Shown: positions 35,511 through 44,521 of the stretch, one piece after another
How the letters are laid out: each line of letters begins with the position of its first letter
Numbering within the stretch: position 1 is the first letter of the stretch
Assembly (NCBI RefSeq): GCF_016461825.1
Contig: NZ_JAEMNU010000083.1
Coordinates: 203,172-256,950 of the forward strand
Reading direction: 5' to 3'
DNA: 53,779 nt
Source: Rugamonas violacea
GTDB lineage: Bacteria; Pseudomonadota; Gammaproteobacteria; Burkholderiales; Burkholderiaceae_D
Made by a program: the position numbers and the translations under genes
Notes under the pieces: generated by a model
What the model was told of the DNA's origin: nothing
The model's database searches: none
The model's input: the letters and a program-made list of their open reading frames with translations, nothing else

Positions 35511-36716
35511 ATGAACCCCACCCATGCCGCCACCGTCGACATGTTCGGCAGCGCCGGCCCAATGGCCACACCGAGCGCGCCGACCGCCGCCACCACCATC
35601 GCGACGCGCTGGCCCGACGGGCGCCAGATGCTGCGCCTGCTGGCCATCAACCTGCTGGTCTGGGGGGTGTTGAGCGCGCTCGGCGCCGCCTCGTCCTACA
35701 GCGCCACGCTGCGCACCGGCGTCGGCAACTCCTACGCCACCGACTTCTTCGCCTGGTGGCGCTGCACCATGGCGCAGGTGCTGTTGTGCTGCCTGCTGCA
35801 CGCGCTGTTCACGCGCTGGCCGGCGCTGCTGGCGCGGCCGCGGCGTATCGCGCTGGTGTTCGCCGCCACGCTGCTGATCTTCTTCCCGCTCGACGTGATG
35901 TACGAGACCACCTACAACGTGCTGCTGGCCGGCCGCGCGCTGCACCTCGAACGCATGCTCAAGGCGCTGGCCAGCATCCACAAGTTCAACTGGTTCGTCG
36001 ACGTCGCCCTCACCTGCGGCAGCATCGGCGCACAGATCGCCTTGAGCATTTGGCGCCAGGGCAAGGCCGATCAGCAGGCCTTGGGGCAGGCGGAGACCGA
36101 CAACCTGCGCCTCAAACTGGAACTGGAGCAGCAGCGCATGCTGGCCCTGCGCGGCCAGCTCGAACCGCACTTCATGTTCAACGCCCTCAACGCCATCAGC
36201 GCGCTGGTGCGCTCGGACGACAAGAAGGTGGCGCTGGCCGGCATCAACCGCCTCAGCGCGTTGCTGCGCTACGCCCTCACCGCCGCCGACCGCGACTGGG
36301 TCAGCGTCGACGAGGAACTGGCCTTCGTGCGCGACTACCTTGCGCTGCAACAGCTGCGCTACGGCACCCGTCTGCGCGTCAACATCGAGGGCGTCGACGC
36401 GCGCATCGGCGCCATCGCCTGCCCGCCGCTGCTGCTGCAACCGCTGGTGGAGAACGCCCTGCGCCACGACCTCGATTGCCACACCGAGGCCAGCGACATC
36501 CGTCTGCGCTTCCACACCGAGGAGCGCCAGCTGGCCGTGAGCATTTGCAATCCGCTGGCGGCCGCCCACGGCAGCAACCCCGGCCTGGGCTTGGGCCTGC
36601 GCCACACCGAGGCCAGCCTGCAACTGGCCTTCGGCCCGCTCGCCACGCTGCGCACCAGCGTGGACGCCGGCCGCTTCCGCGTCGAACTACGCCTGCCACT
36701 GGCGCTGCCGGCATGA
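35511..36716 (+). CDS. Sensor histidine kinase, LytS/YehU (His_kinase) family
   Basis: A 401-aa membrane kinase with four hydrophobic helices in residues about 40-190 and no large periplasmic domain. The His_kinase signature is [13 protein letters not shown] with phospho-acceptor His220. A degenerate HATPase domain follows, with [13 protein letters not shown] (N box) and [15 protein letters not shown] (G box). ATG at 35511 is used; TTG at 35502 is in frame. The stop overlaps the response-regulator start by ATGA, so they form a two-component pair. The signal is unknown. Confidence 0.92.
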   Translation: MNPTHAATVDMFGSAGPMATPSAPTAATTIATRWPDGRQMLRLLAINLLVWGVLSALGAASSYSATLRTGVGNSYATDFFAWWRCTMAQVLLCCLLHALFTRWPALLARPRRIALVFAATLLIFFPLDVMYETTYNVLLAGRALHLERMLKALASIHKFNWFVDVALTCGSIGAQIALSIWRQGKADQQALGQAETDNLRLKLELEQQRMLALRGQLEPHFMFNALNAISALVRSDDKKVALAGINRLSALLRYALTAADRDWVSVDEELAFVRDYLALQQLRYGTRLRVNIEGVDARIGAIACPPLLLQPLVENALRHDLDCHTEASDIRLRFHTEERQLAVSICNPLAAAHGSNPGLGLGLRHTEASLQLAFGPLATLRTSVDAGRFRVELRLPLALPA

Positions 36717-37630
36717 GCGCCGCCGCGCCGCATACCGCAACGGCCGCACTTGGCGCCGACGCCGCCGGCATCAACGCCGCCGTGCCGGACATGGCGGCGG
36801 CGGCAACGGCCACGCCGCCGCTGCGCGCGCTGATCGTCGACGACGAGGAACCGGGCCGCGTCAACCTGCGCTACGCGCTGGCCGAGCATCCGCGCTGGCA
36901 GCTGGCCGGCGAGTGCGCCAGCGTGGCGGCGGCGCGCACGCTGCTGGCGACGCAAGCGGTCGACCTGGTGCTGCTCGACGTGCAGTTGCCGCAAGAGAAC
37001 GGGCTGGCCCTGGCGCGCGAGCTGTGTCAACAGGCCGAACCGCCGCTGCTGGTTTTCGTCACCGCCTTCAACGCCTACGCCATCGAGGCCTTCGAGGTGC
37101 ACGCCCTCGACTATCTACTCAAGCCTATCGACGACCTGCGCCTGGCGCAGGCGCTGGAGCGCGCCGAGGCCATGCTGGCGCAGCGCCAGCGCGCCGCCTA
37201 CGGCCAGGCGGTGCGCGCCTTCCTGGCGGCGCAGGACGCGGCGCGGCAGGCGGCGCAGACGGGCGCGGACCATCCGGCCGTGGCGGTGGCGGCGGCGCAC
37301 TGGCAGCAGCTCAGCGTGCGCTCGATCGGCCGCATCGAATGCATCCAGCTCGACCAGGTGCACTGGATAGGCGCGGCCGGCAACTACGTCGAACTGCACC
37401 TGGCCGGCCGCCAGGTGCTCCACCGCGTGCCGATCGGTCAGCTGGAGCGCCACCTCGACCCGCGCCACTTCCTCCGCGTGCATCGCGGCGCCATCGTCCG
37501 TGTCGACCAGGTGCGGGCGCTGGCCGTGCTGGGCGACGGCAATTACGAGCTGAGCCTGCGCAGCGGCGCGCGGGTGCCGGTCAGCGAGCGCCATGTGCAG
37601 GCCTTGCGCCAACGGATGAACGCCGCCTGA
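36713..37630 (+). CDS. LytTR family response regulator
   Basis: A 305-aa two-component regulator with an Ala-rich N-terminal extension of about 35 residues before the receiver domain. The receiver contains ALIVDDEEPGR, the phospho-acceptor Asp89 in LVLLDVQLP, and the conserved Lys in DYLLKPIDD. A linker helix follows, then a LytTR DNA-binding domain (about 205-305) with IQLDQVHWIGAAGNYVELHL and RVHRGAIVRVDQV. LytTR proteins bind short imperfect direct repeats; I did not identify targets. It is coupled to the upstream kinase by ATGA overlap. The extension means an internal start (Met at about residue 25) is possible. Confidence 0.92.
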   Translation: MSAAAPHTATAALGADAAGINAAVPDMAAAATATPPLRALIVDDEEPGRVNLRYALAEHPRWQLAGECASVAAARTLLATQAVDLVLLDVQLPQENGLALARELCQQAEPPLLVFVTAFNAYAIEAFEVHALDYLLKPIDDLRLAQALERAEAMLAQRQRAAYGQAVRAFLAAQDAARQAAQTGADHPAVAVAAAHWQQLSVRSIGRIECIQLDQVHWIGAAGNYVELHLAGRQVLHRVPIGQLERHLDPRHFLRVHRGAIVRVDQVRALAVLGDGNYELSLRSGARVPVSERHVQALRQRMNAA

Positions 37631-37977
37631 GCCGCGCCGGCAAAAAAACCACAGCCGAGCGCGCCGCGTCACAAAAATTCTCCATTGCAATTGGCCGAGC
37701 TGCCGCCCCGCGCCGGCCCGGCCGGACGGCGCCACATCCCCCTGTTTTCATAGGGAAAACCCACCGATACGGCGCCCCGAAAACATTTCCACTTGATTAA
37801 GGCGAGCGCAGCGCATTATTCCCGCACAACAATTTAATGATAAAAAGAAATGTTTCGATATCACAATTGAAATAAATATTTTCATCAAGGTGAGTTTTTG
37901 AGAGTTTCCAGTGGTAACATTTAGGTATTGAAAAGCAATATATGTTTATCTAAAACAACTCACATCGGGATCTTCTC
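37631..37977. other. Non-coding, AT-rich leader before the PEP-CTERM gene
   Basis: From about 37780 the sequence is strikingly AT-rich for this genome (37835-37960), which suggests promoter and regulator-binding DNA for the PEP-CTERM gene at 37978. I see no ORF with a ribosome site, no RNA gene and no convincing palindrome. A purine-rich GGGATC lies before the start codon. Confidence 0.5.
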
Positions 37978-38634
37978 ATGCGCACCTCCTTCATCCGCCT
38001 TGCCGCAGCAACCCTCCTCGTCGCCGCCGGCGCCGCCAACGCCAGCGGCAACCTGGTCGTCAACGGCAGCTTTGAAGCACCGCTGATCAACACCGCCTGG
38101 ACCCCGCTCGGCGCGGTGCCGGGTTGGACCTCCTCGGCCGGCGGCAACTCCGCCTTCGAGATCCAGACCGACGGCGCGCATGGCGGCTACGGCGGCTTCA
38201 ACAGCCACGCCGCCGACGGCCAGCAATACCTGGAACTGAACACCGACCAGCTGACCACCGTCAAGCAGGACGTCAGCACCGCCGGCCTGGCCAGCTACAC
38301 CCTGTCGTTCGCCTACTCCGGCCGGCCCGACACGGCCAACGGCGCCACCAGCTCGATGAACGTCTACTGGGGCGGCCAGCTGCTCAACGCCAGCCCGCTG
38401 ATCGGCCAGGTCAACAACAGCTGGAGTGTGTTCACCCTGTCCGGCCTGCACGCGGCCGGCGCCAGCACCGAACTGAAATTTGAATCGTTGGGTCCGGTCA
38501 GCTCGCCGACCTACGGCTCCTACCTGGATAACGTTTCTGTGACGGCAGCTGTGCCGGAACCGGAAACCTACGCCATGATGCTGCTGGGCCTGGGCATTGT
38601 CGGCTTCGTCGCGCGCCGCAAAAAAACCGCCTGA
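37978..38634 (+). CDS. PEP-CTERM sorting domain protein
   Basis: A 218-aa exported protein: signal peptide to about residue 22 (AGAANA), then NLVVNGSFEAPLINTAWTPL, a beta-sandwich opening shared with the PEP-CTERM protein at 2432 and with DUF642-type plant wall-binding proteins. The C-terminus is a textbook sorting tail: VPEPETYAMMLLGLGIVGF then VARRKKTA. Exosortase processing and release to the matrix are expected; the binding target is unknown. It has its own AT-rich leader and a strong terminator, so it is monocistronic. Confidence 0.93.
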   Translation: MRTSFIRLAAATLLVAAGAANASGNLVVNGSFEAPLINTAWTPLGAVPGWTSSAGGNSAFEIQTDGAHGGYGGFNSHAADGQQYLELNTDQLTTVKQDVSTAGLASYTLSFAYSGRPDTANGATSSMNVYWGGQLLNASPLIGQVNNSWSVFTLSGLHAAGASTELKFESLGPVSSPTYGSYLDNVSVTAAVPEPETYAMMLLGLGIVGFVARRKKTA

Positions 38635-38656
38635 ACACAATAACAGCGGCGCCCGG

Positions 38657-38691
38657 AATGCCGTCCAGCTAGCGCTGGGCGGCATTTTTTT
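38657..38691 (+). terminator. Rho-independent terminator of the PEP-CTERM gene
   Basis: A 13-bp stem AATGCCGTCCAGC/GCTGGGCGGCATT with a single G-T pair, a 4-base loop and a T7 run. Confidence 0.92.
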
Positions 38692-38844
38692 CGTTTGAAT
38701 AAAAGTGTATAAACGTTTCCAAGTGGAACTAGATTCCCGCTACAATGGGGATCGGCGTTGCGCTGTGCCGCAACGCGTATCCGCCTCCCACTATTTATCG
38801 AACAGGAACGCCGCGTCCGCCCGGAATTGCGGCCAGATCAGGAC

Positions 38845-39291
38845 ATGGCTCAAGAAAAAAACATCACCGAAGTGAGCACCTACGGCAAGGACACGCCCGT
38901 CGGCCGGCCCGACACCGACGGCCGCGCCGGCGTCTTCGTGCCGACCGGCTCCTTCGACCTGGAAAACACCACCACCATCCGCAAGGGCGCCGGCATCGTC
39001 GGCTACGGCAACCCGGACGGCTCGCTGACCATCTATTTCGAGGCCAACCGCTTCGAGGACAGCAGCCTGCACAAATGGGAAAACAAGGCGCGCAAGGCCT
39101 ACGACCGCATGGTCATGGGCGCGCCCACCGTGTCGAAGGCGAAGATGGATGCCAAGATGGTCGAGCAGATCGGTATCATCGACGGTCGCGGCATCAACCT
39201 CAAGCTGCCGGACCGGCTGCAGCAATGGCTCAGCGTGTCGAACGCCCTCGACACGGCGCCGGCCGAGGCCATCGTGCAGTGGCGTAAATAA
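38845..39291 (+). CDS. Hypothetical protein, 148 aa
   Basis: I do not recognise the family. The product is soluble, with no signal peptide or membrane helix. It opens polar (MAQEKNITEVSTYGKDTPVG), has a central beta-like part (AGIVGYGNPDGSLTIYFEAN) and a helical C-terminal half (HKWENKARKAYDRMVMG, LPDRLQQWLSVSNALDT). CAGGA 4 bases upstream supports the ATG at 38845. Codon use is typical of the host. It has no operon partner apart from the small membrane-protein gene 133 bases downstream. Confidence 0.75.
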   Translation: MAQEKNITEVSTYGKDTPVGRPDTDGRAGVFVPTGSFDLENTTTIRKGAGIVGYGNPDGSLTIYFEANRFEDSSLHKWENKARKAYDRMVMGAPTVSKAKMDAKMVEQIGIIDGRGINLKLPDRLQQWLSVSNALDTAPAEAIVQWRK

Positions 39292-39424
39292 CCCGGCCAA
39301 TCGCATCGTCGGGCGCTTGTCCTACAAGCGTTCGGACTTTTTGCCGATACAACAAGCTTATTCGAGCGGCTATGCTGATGACTACCCCCGCACTTTGCCT
39401 GCGGGGCCAGATCAGGAGTACGCC

Positions 39425-39565
39425 ATGGCTCGCTTAACCCGCTTTCTCCCCCGCTGTATCCCGGTGTCATACGGCGCGCTGGTGCTGGGACTGACCGGCG
39501 GCTCGACCTACCTGCTGTGCTCGGCGGAAGTGCTGAACGACGCCGCCCTGTTCTTCATTCATTAA
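39425..39565 (+). CDS. Small membrane protein, 46 aa
   Basis: The ATG at 39425 has a near-perfect AGGAG 5 bases upstream. The peptide is basic at the N-terminus (MARLTRFLPR) and has one hydrophobic helix (VSYGALVLGLTGGSTYLLCSA) followed by a short tail. It is a plausible single-pass small protein of unknown role. A 12-bp hairpin follows at 39599. Confidence 0.55.
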   Translation: MARLTRFLPRCIPVSYGALVLGLTGGSTYLLCSAEVLNDAALFFIH

Positions 39566-39598
39566 TTCATCCACACAGCAAGCTACCCCACAGACAAC

Positions 39599-39638
39599 AA
39601 TGCCCGCTGCGCCGAAAGACGGCAGCGGGCATTGCTTT
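39599..39638. terminator. Hairpin between convergent genes
   Basis: Perfect 12-bp stem AATGCCCGCTGC/GCAGCGGGCATT with an 11-base loop. The T-run is weak on both strands (GCTTTA on plus). It probably ends transcription of both the small membrane-protein gene and the convergent lipoprotein gene. Confidence 0.6.
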
Positions 39639-39660
39639 ATGCGGGATGAAAAAGCCCTGG

Positions 39661-40020
39661 TCAGCGGCGGCCGTGACCGTGGCCGTAACCGTAGCGTCCC
39701 CGGCCGCCCCAGCCGCAACACCGGTTGCCGAAGACGAAATCGAGACCGATCGACACCGGCGGATAGTAATAAGACGGCGCGGCGTACACCGGCTGCTGCA
39801 CGTAGACGGGTTGCTGCACATACACCGTGCGCGACTCGTACACCGGCTCGTTGCTGTACTCGACACGCGAAGCGCGCTGCGGCTCCTCCGCCACGGTGTG
39901 CCACTGGTAGGGGTCGTAATTCTGCGGCGCGCGGGCGCTGTAGTACACCGGGCCGGCCGGCACGACAGCGCAACCGCTCAGCACCCCCACGGCGGCCAAT
40001 GCGAATATCATTTTCTTCAT
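39661..40020 (-). CDS. Small Tyr/Gly-rich lipoprotein
   Basis: A 119-aa predicted lipoprotein: MKKMIFALAAVGVLSGCAVV gives a lipobox LSGC (Cys17). The mature part is rich in Tyr, Val, Pro and Gln (SRTVYVQQPVYVQQPVYAAP, a short tandem repeat). It ends in a Gly/Arg/His tail (GWGGRGRYGYGHGHGRR). Such repeats are seen in surface-associated small lipoproteins of unknown function. ATG at 40020 has GGAG 9 bases upstream; an in-frame upstream ATG at 40041 lacks this. The His/Gly tail could bind metal, but that is only a guess. Confidence 0.75.
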   Translation of the reverse strand: MKKMIFALAAVGVLSGCAVVPAGPVYYSARAPQNYDPYQWHTVAEEPQRASRVEYSNEPVYESRTVYVQQPVYVQQPVYAAPSYYYPPVSIGLDFVFGNRCCGWGGRGRYGYGHGHGRR

Positions 40021-40303
40021 GATCGAATCTCCTATTCCCACAGAATACTATAGGGAATCCGCGCGCGCTTCGCCGCAGATTTACAGCTTGTTACATACAT
40101 GGGGCTGGCGCTACATTGGGGCGGCAAAAGTGCCTGCAAACGGGGCGGCAAAGGACCGGCATGCCGCAGGAACCGAAGGGCTTGGCGAGAGAAAAACTAA
40201 GGAGGGAGGGCTAACGAGGGGGAATGGCGTGCGCAACCGGGCAAGGCCGGCGGCGGCCAAGCTCGGCCGCGCCGCTGGCGGCCGGGCGGCCGCCATGTCT
40301 GAA

Positions 40304-40651
40304 TCAGTCCAGCTTCCAGGCGTAGTCGACCTTGGTCCAGGTTTCGGCGGCGGCGCCGTCCTTGGTGCCCGGCTTGAACTTGCACGCGCTCAAGGCCTTG
40401 ATGGCGGCCTTGTCCAAGCCCTTGAAGCCGCTCGACTTCTCGACCTTGGAGTCGGCCACGGTGCCGTCGGCCTTGACCAGGAACATCATCGAGACGGTGC
40501 CCTGCTCTTCGTTCATCAGCGAAGCCTTGGGATACTCGGCCTTGCAATTCTTCGAATCGAAACTCGCCGGCACCTCGGCGGCGAACGCTGCAGGCGCGCC
40601 CATGACGAGCACCGCTGCGACCACACTCAACCAACGCTTATTTGTAGACAT
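40304..40651 (-). CDS. Periplasmic TonB C-terminal-domain protein (paralogue 1)
   Basis: A 115-aa exported protein: a signal peptide ending AAFAAE, then a single TonB-C-like domain (CKAEYPKASLMNEEQGTVSM, then VADSKVEKSSGFKGLDKAAI and ACKFKPGTKDG). There is no membrane anchor, Pro-rich spacer or partner-binding helix, so it cannot transmit energy like TonB. Two Cys (in NCKAEY and SACKF) may form a disulfide. It is about 75% identical over the mature part to the adjacent paralogue at 40703, with 51 bases between them on the same strand. The role is unknown. Confidence 0.85.
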   Translation of the reverse strand: MSTNKRWLSVVAAVLVMGAPAAFAAEVPASFDSKNCKAEYPKASLMNEEQGTVSMMFLVKADGTVADSKVEKSSGFKGLDKAAIKALSACKFKPGTKDGAAAETWTKVDYAWKLD

Positions 40652-40702
40652 TTGATTTCCCCAAGTATTTTTAGACGAGTTCCGTGCTGCCGATGAAATG
40701 AA

Positions 40703-41041
40703 TTACAGTTTCCAGGCGTAATCGACCTTCGCCCAGGTTTGCGCGACCGCGCCGTCCTTGGTGCCCGGCTTGAATTTGCAGGCGCTGATCGCCTTCACGG
40801 CGGCCTTGTCGAGGTTCTTGAAGCCGCTCGATTTTTCCACTTTCGATTCCATCACGCTGCCGTCGGCGGCGACCAGGAAAGCCATCGACACATTGCCCTG
40901 CTCTTCGTTCATCAACGACGCTTTCGGATATTCGGCGCGGCAATTCTTGGCATCGAAGGAGGCCGGCACTTCGGCGGCGAAGGCGCTGGCGCCGGTGCTC
41001 AGGAGGGTAAATGCGATGGTGCTGATCGAAATCTTATTCAT
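40703..41041 (-). CDS. Periplasmic TonB C-terminal-domain protein (paralogue 2)
   Basis: A 112-aa exported protein with a different signal peptide (MNKISISTIAFTLLSTGASA, ending AFAAE) but almost the same mature domain as its downstream neighbour (ASFDAKNCRAEYPKASLMNE, SSGFKNLDKAAVKAISACKF). The two genes arose by tandem duplication; signal sequences have diverged while the domain is conserved, which implies selection on the domain. Start at 41041 is preferred; an in-frame GTG at 41056 is possible and neither has a strong ribosome site. Confidence 0.83.
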   Translation of the reverse strand: MNKISISTIAFTLLSTGASAFAAEVPASFDAKNCRAEYPKASLMNEEQGNVSMAFLVAADGSVMESKVEKSSGFKNLDKAAVKAISACKFKPGTKDGAVAQTWAKVDYAWKL

Positions 41042-41189
41042 TTTACAATTTTTCACTTATTTTTAAAAACACGCTGTCCGCCGCGCCGTAACGCGACCCC
41101 TACTTACTTGATGCTGAAATTTGTTGAATATTGCCGAACGATTGCTGAACGATTGCTGGCCGGCCGCCCGCAGGCGGCCGGCGGGACGA

Positions 41190-42947
41190 TTAGAACTCTT
41201 CCCACTCGTCGCTGGCGGCCGCGCTGCTGGCGGCGGCCTTGCGTGGCGCCGGCTTGGCGGCGGCTTTGGCGGCCGGGCGGGCGATCATGGCGGGTGCCAG
41301 TTTCTTCTGCGGCGCACGCGGCGCGATGCTGCGCACCGGCGCGCTGGCCATCGCCGAGACGGCCGGCGCGACGCGCTGTTCGCCTTCGACCAGCTTGAAG
41401 ATGCTGACCACGCGGGCCAGTTCCGAGGCTTGGTCCTGCAGGCTCTGGGCGGCGGCGGCGGCCTGTTCCACCAGTGCCGCGTTTTGCTGGGTCATGCTGT
41501 CCATCTCGATGATCGACACGTTGACCTGTTCGATGCCGGCGCTCTGTTCCTGGCTGGCGTTGGCGATCTCGCTCATGATGTCGGTGACGCGGGCCACACT
41601 GGCGACCACCTCGTCCATGGTCACGCCGGCCTGGCCGACCAGCTTGGTGCCGGCGCCGACTTTTTCCACCGAGTCGTCGATCAGCATCTTGATTTCCTTC
41701 GCCGCGCCGGCCGAACGCTGGGCCAGGTTGCGCACTTCCGACGCCACCACGGCGAAGCCGCGGCCTTGTTCGCCGGCACGGGCCGCCTCGACGGCGGCGT
41801 TCAGCGCCAGGATGTTGGTCTGGAAGGCGATGCCGTCGATCACGCCGATGATGTCGACGATCTTCTTGGCCGAAGCGTCGATCGAGCTCATCGTGTCAAC
41901 CACCTGCGACACCACGGCGCCACCCTTGCGGGCCACGTCCGAAGCGGTGGCGGCCAACTGGTTGGCCTCGCGGGCGTTGTCGGCGTTCTGTTTCACGGTC
42001 GAGGTCAACTCTTCCATCGCCGAGGCGGTTTTTTCCAGCGAGCTGGCCTGCATCTCGGTGCGCGACGACAGGTCGATGTTGCCGGCGGCGATCTCGCGCG
42101 AGGCGGTGCCGATGGTTTCGGTGCCGGTGCGCACCTGGCCAACGATATCGACCAGACTGTCGCGCATTTCCTTCATCTCGGCCAGCAGGCTGTCCTTGTC
42201 GCTGACGTCGGTGTCGATGACGATCGACAGGTCGCCGTTGGCGATGGCGCCGGCGATGCTGGCGGTGTAGTCGGGCTCGCCGCCGAGCTGCTTGAGCAGG
42301 CCACGGGTGATGACGATGGCGGCGGCGACGCTGATGACGACGGCCAGCGCGCCGAGCAGGATCATGAAGGTGCGGGCGCTACCGAAACCTTCGGCGGCCT
42401 CGGTCTGCACCTGGGCGTTGAGTTTTTCTTCCAGGGTGGCGAGCTGGTCCAGCGCGGTCATCCACTTGGTTTGCACCGGACGGATTTCCTTGATCAGCAC
42501 CTTGGTGGCATCCATCGCCTGGTTGGCCATCCACAGCTCGGACGCCTTGGCGATGGCCGGTATGGCGGCCGCGTCCAATTCCTTGATCTGGGCCAGCAGC
42601 GCCTTCTCTTCGGCCGTCGATTCCAGCGCGAACTGGTCGCTCAGCTTCTTCTGCGTGTCGGCGTATTTGCCGGCCAGATCCTTGATGCGGGCCATGTCTT
42701 TTTCCATGTCGCTGGCATCGCTCATCAGGGTCAGGATGCGCAGCGCGGTGATGCGGTCGTTGACGTTGGTGCGCATGTCGAGCACCAGGCGGGTCACCAC
42801 GTTGTTGACGCCGACCACGTGGTCGAGCCGGTCCTGGATCTGCGACATGCGGGCGATACCCACCACCGTGACGGCAACCAGAAAGACCAGGACCAGCGCG
42901 AATCCGAGGCCCAGACGTGTGCCCACCTTCATTTTTGCTAAATTCAT
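41190..42947 (-). CDS. Methyl-accepting chemotaxis protein
   Basis: A 585-aa transmembrane chemoreceptor. TM1 is at about residues 11-31 ([20 protein letters not shown]), followed by a periplasmic four-helix-bundle (4HB_MCP) sensor. TM2 lies near 190-210 ([20 protein letters not shown]), then HAMP and the cytoplasmic signalling hairpin with the tip [20 protein letters not shown]. The extreme C-terminus is DEWEEF after an Ala/Lys-rich linker, similar to the NWETF pentapeptide that tethers CheR/CheB. ATG at 42947 has GAGA upstream; in-frame codons continue to 43094 but spoil the N-terminal helix. The ligand is unknown. Confidence 0.95.
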   Translation of the reverse strand: MNLAKMKVGTRLGLGFALVLVFLVAVTVVGIARMSQIQDRLDHVVGVNNVVTRLVLDMRTNVNDRITALRILTLMSDASDMEKDMARIKDLAGKYADTQKKLSDQFALESTAEEKALLAQIKELDAAAIPAIAKASELWMANQAMDATKVLIKEIRPVQTKWMTALDQLATLEEKLNAQVQTEAAEGFGSARTFMILLGALAVVISVAAAIVITRGLLKQLGGEPDYTASIAGAIANGDLSIVIDTDVSDKDSLLAEMKEMRDSLVDIVGQVRTGTETIGTASREIAAGNIDLSSRTEMQASSLEKTASAMEELTSTVKQNADNAREANQLAATASDVARKGGAVVSQVVDTMSSIDASAKKIVDIIGVIDGIAFQTNILALNAAVEAARAGEQGRGFAVVASEVRNLAQRSAGAAKEIKMLIDDSVEKVGAGTKLVGQAGVTMDEVVASVARVTDIMSEIANASQEQSAGIEQVNVSIIEMDSMTQQNAALVEQAAAAAQSLQDQASELARVVSIFKLVEGEQRVAPAVSAMASAPVRSIAPRAPQKKLAPAMIARPAAKAAAKPAPRKAAASSAAASDEWEEF

Positions 42948-43244
42948 TTCGTCTCTTCGTAAGTGACACAATTGATAAAAGTGCCTTGGAATGCCGTCGT
43001 CTTGTGCACGAAGCGCCCCACCGGCCCTTGTTGCTAGGCAATATCTATGTACAGTAGCAAACAATGACTGCGAATGCAAAATAAGCGGCCCCACCAGCAG
43101 CTTACGTGTAGTTTCTACGTCGCATACACAATCTGGGAACGGTGGATATGTGTGTATATTCTGAAATTATAGATGCAAGTTTTGCCTCAAAGCAAGCATT
43201 TCCTGCCTCAATTTTACGCAAACGAACTTTCTTAGTGGAAATAA

Positions 43245-43270
43245 CGACAGTGCCGTGGTTTGCACTGTCG
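43245..43270 (-). terminator. Probable terminator of dusA
   Basis: Perfect 9-bp stem CGACAGTGC/GCACTGTCG with an 8-base loop, 12 bases beyond the dusA stop. It is followed on the minus strand by TTATTTCC, a weak T-run. The rest of 42948-43240 is the AT-rich upstream region of the chemoreceptor gene; I see no gene in it. Confidence 0.55.
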
Positions 43271-43281
43271 CGGGCCGGTTT

Positions 43282-44346
43282 TTACGTGCTTTGGCGCAGT
43301 CGCGCCGCCGCCTCAAGCAACAATCGGGCGTCGCCGGCGGCCAGTTTTTTCGAGTCCGACAAGGTCTGGCGGAAACCCCGCGCGCCCGGCAGGCCCTGCA
43401 TCAGCCCCAGCATGTGGCGGGTGATCGAATTGAGCTTGAGGCCGCGTCCGCCCTCCTGGCGCAGCTGCGCCTCGATGTAGGGCAGCATCGCCTCGAGCAC
43501 CTGCTCGCGGCTGGCCACCGCCGTCTCGGCGCCGTAATAGCGGCGGTCGAAGTCGGCCATCAGGTAGGGGTTGTGGTAGGCCTCGCGGCCCAGCATCACG
43601 CCGTCGATATGGCGCAGGTGTTCGTCGATCTCGGCCGCCGTCTTGACGCCGCCGTTGATGATGATTTCGAAGTCAGGAAAGTCGCGCTTGAGCTGGTAGG
43701 CGAACTCGTATTTGAGCGGCGGCACCTCGCGGTTTTCCTTCGGCGACAGGCCCTTCAGGATGGCGTTGCGGGCGTGCACGATGAAGGTGCGGCAGCCGGC
43801 CTCGGCCACCGTGCCGACGAAGTCGCGCACGAAGTCGTAGCTCTCGCCGTCGTCGATGCCGACGCGGTGCTTGACGGTGACGTCGATGCTGACGGCGTCG
43901 CGCATCGCCTTGACGCAGTCGGCCACCAGTTGCGGCTCGGCCATCAGGCAGGCGCCGAACGCGCCCTTCTGCACCCGCTCGGACGGGCAGCCGCAGTTCA
44001 GGTTGATCTCGTCGTAGCCCCACTTCTCGCCCAGCTTGGCGCTGGTGGCCAGGTCGGCCGGGTCGCTGCCGCCCAGTTGCAGGGCGACCGGGTGCTCCTC
44101 GTCGTTGAAGCGCAGGTGGCGCTCGACGTCGCCGTAGACCAGCGCGCCGGTGGTCACCATCTCGGTGTAGAGCCAGGTGTGGCGGCTGATCTGGCGGTGG
44201 AACACGCGGCAGTGGCGGTCGGTCCAGTCCATCATCGGCGCCACGGAGATGCGCCGGCCGGGGATGGCGGCGGCGTTAGAGGTGGCGTTGGCGGTGCTGG
44301 CGGCGGCGGTGGTCGTGGCGGACGCCGGGGTCAATTCAGTGTTCAT
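43282..44346 (-). CDS. dusA: tRNA-dihydrouridine(20/20a) synthase
   Basis: A 354-aa FMN- and NADPH-dependent enzyme that reduces uridine to dihydrouridine in the tRNA D-loop. It has the Dus signature RISVAPMMDWTDRHCR at the start of the TIM barrel, LNCGCPSERVQKGAFGACLM with the catalytic Cys, and INGGVKTAAEID (FMN phosphate site). The C-terminal helical tRNA-recognition domain (NSITRHMLGLMQGLPGARGF) is of the DusA type. ATG at 44346 gives a 30-residue Thr/Ala-rich N-terminal tail before the barrel that is longer than usual and may not all be translated. Confidence 0.95.
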   Translation of the reverse strand: MNTELTPASATTTAAASTANATSNAAAIPGRRISVAPMMDWTDRHCRVFHRQISRHTWLYTEMVTTGALVYGDVERHLRFNDEEHPVALQLGGSDPADLATSAKLGEKWGYDEINLNCGCPSERVQKGAFGACLMAEPQLVADCVKAMRDAVSIDVTVKHRVGIDDGESYDFVRDFVGTVAEAGCRTFIVHARNAILKGLSPKENREVPPLKYEFAYQLKRDFPDFEIIINGGVKTAAEIDEHLRHIDGVMLGREAYHNPYLMADFDRRYYGAETAVASREQVLEAMLPYIEAQLRQEGGRGLKLNSITRHMLGLMQGLPGARGFRQTLSDSKKLAAGDARLLLEAAARLRQST

Positions 44347-44521
44347 ATTGTTTCGCGAAATAGTACGTGTCAGTACCTGTTTGGCCGGCACTGCCGCCGA
44401 TGCGCCGGGGTTGGCGTGGGCGGTGGGACAAGCAAGGGGAAGGCCGACATGATACCGGCAAACGCCGGTGCCGTCAGAAGTCGCGTGGAGACTTGCCTGC
44501 GCGACAGGATTGCCGCCGGCC

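Noticed and set aside
43040..43110. Possible sigma-28 promoter upstream of the chemoreceptor gene
   Set aside because: GCCGCTTAT on the minus strand resembles a -10, but no TAAAG-type -35 lies at the correct distance.
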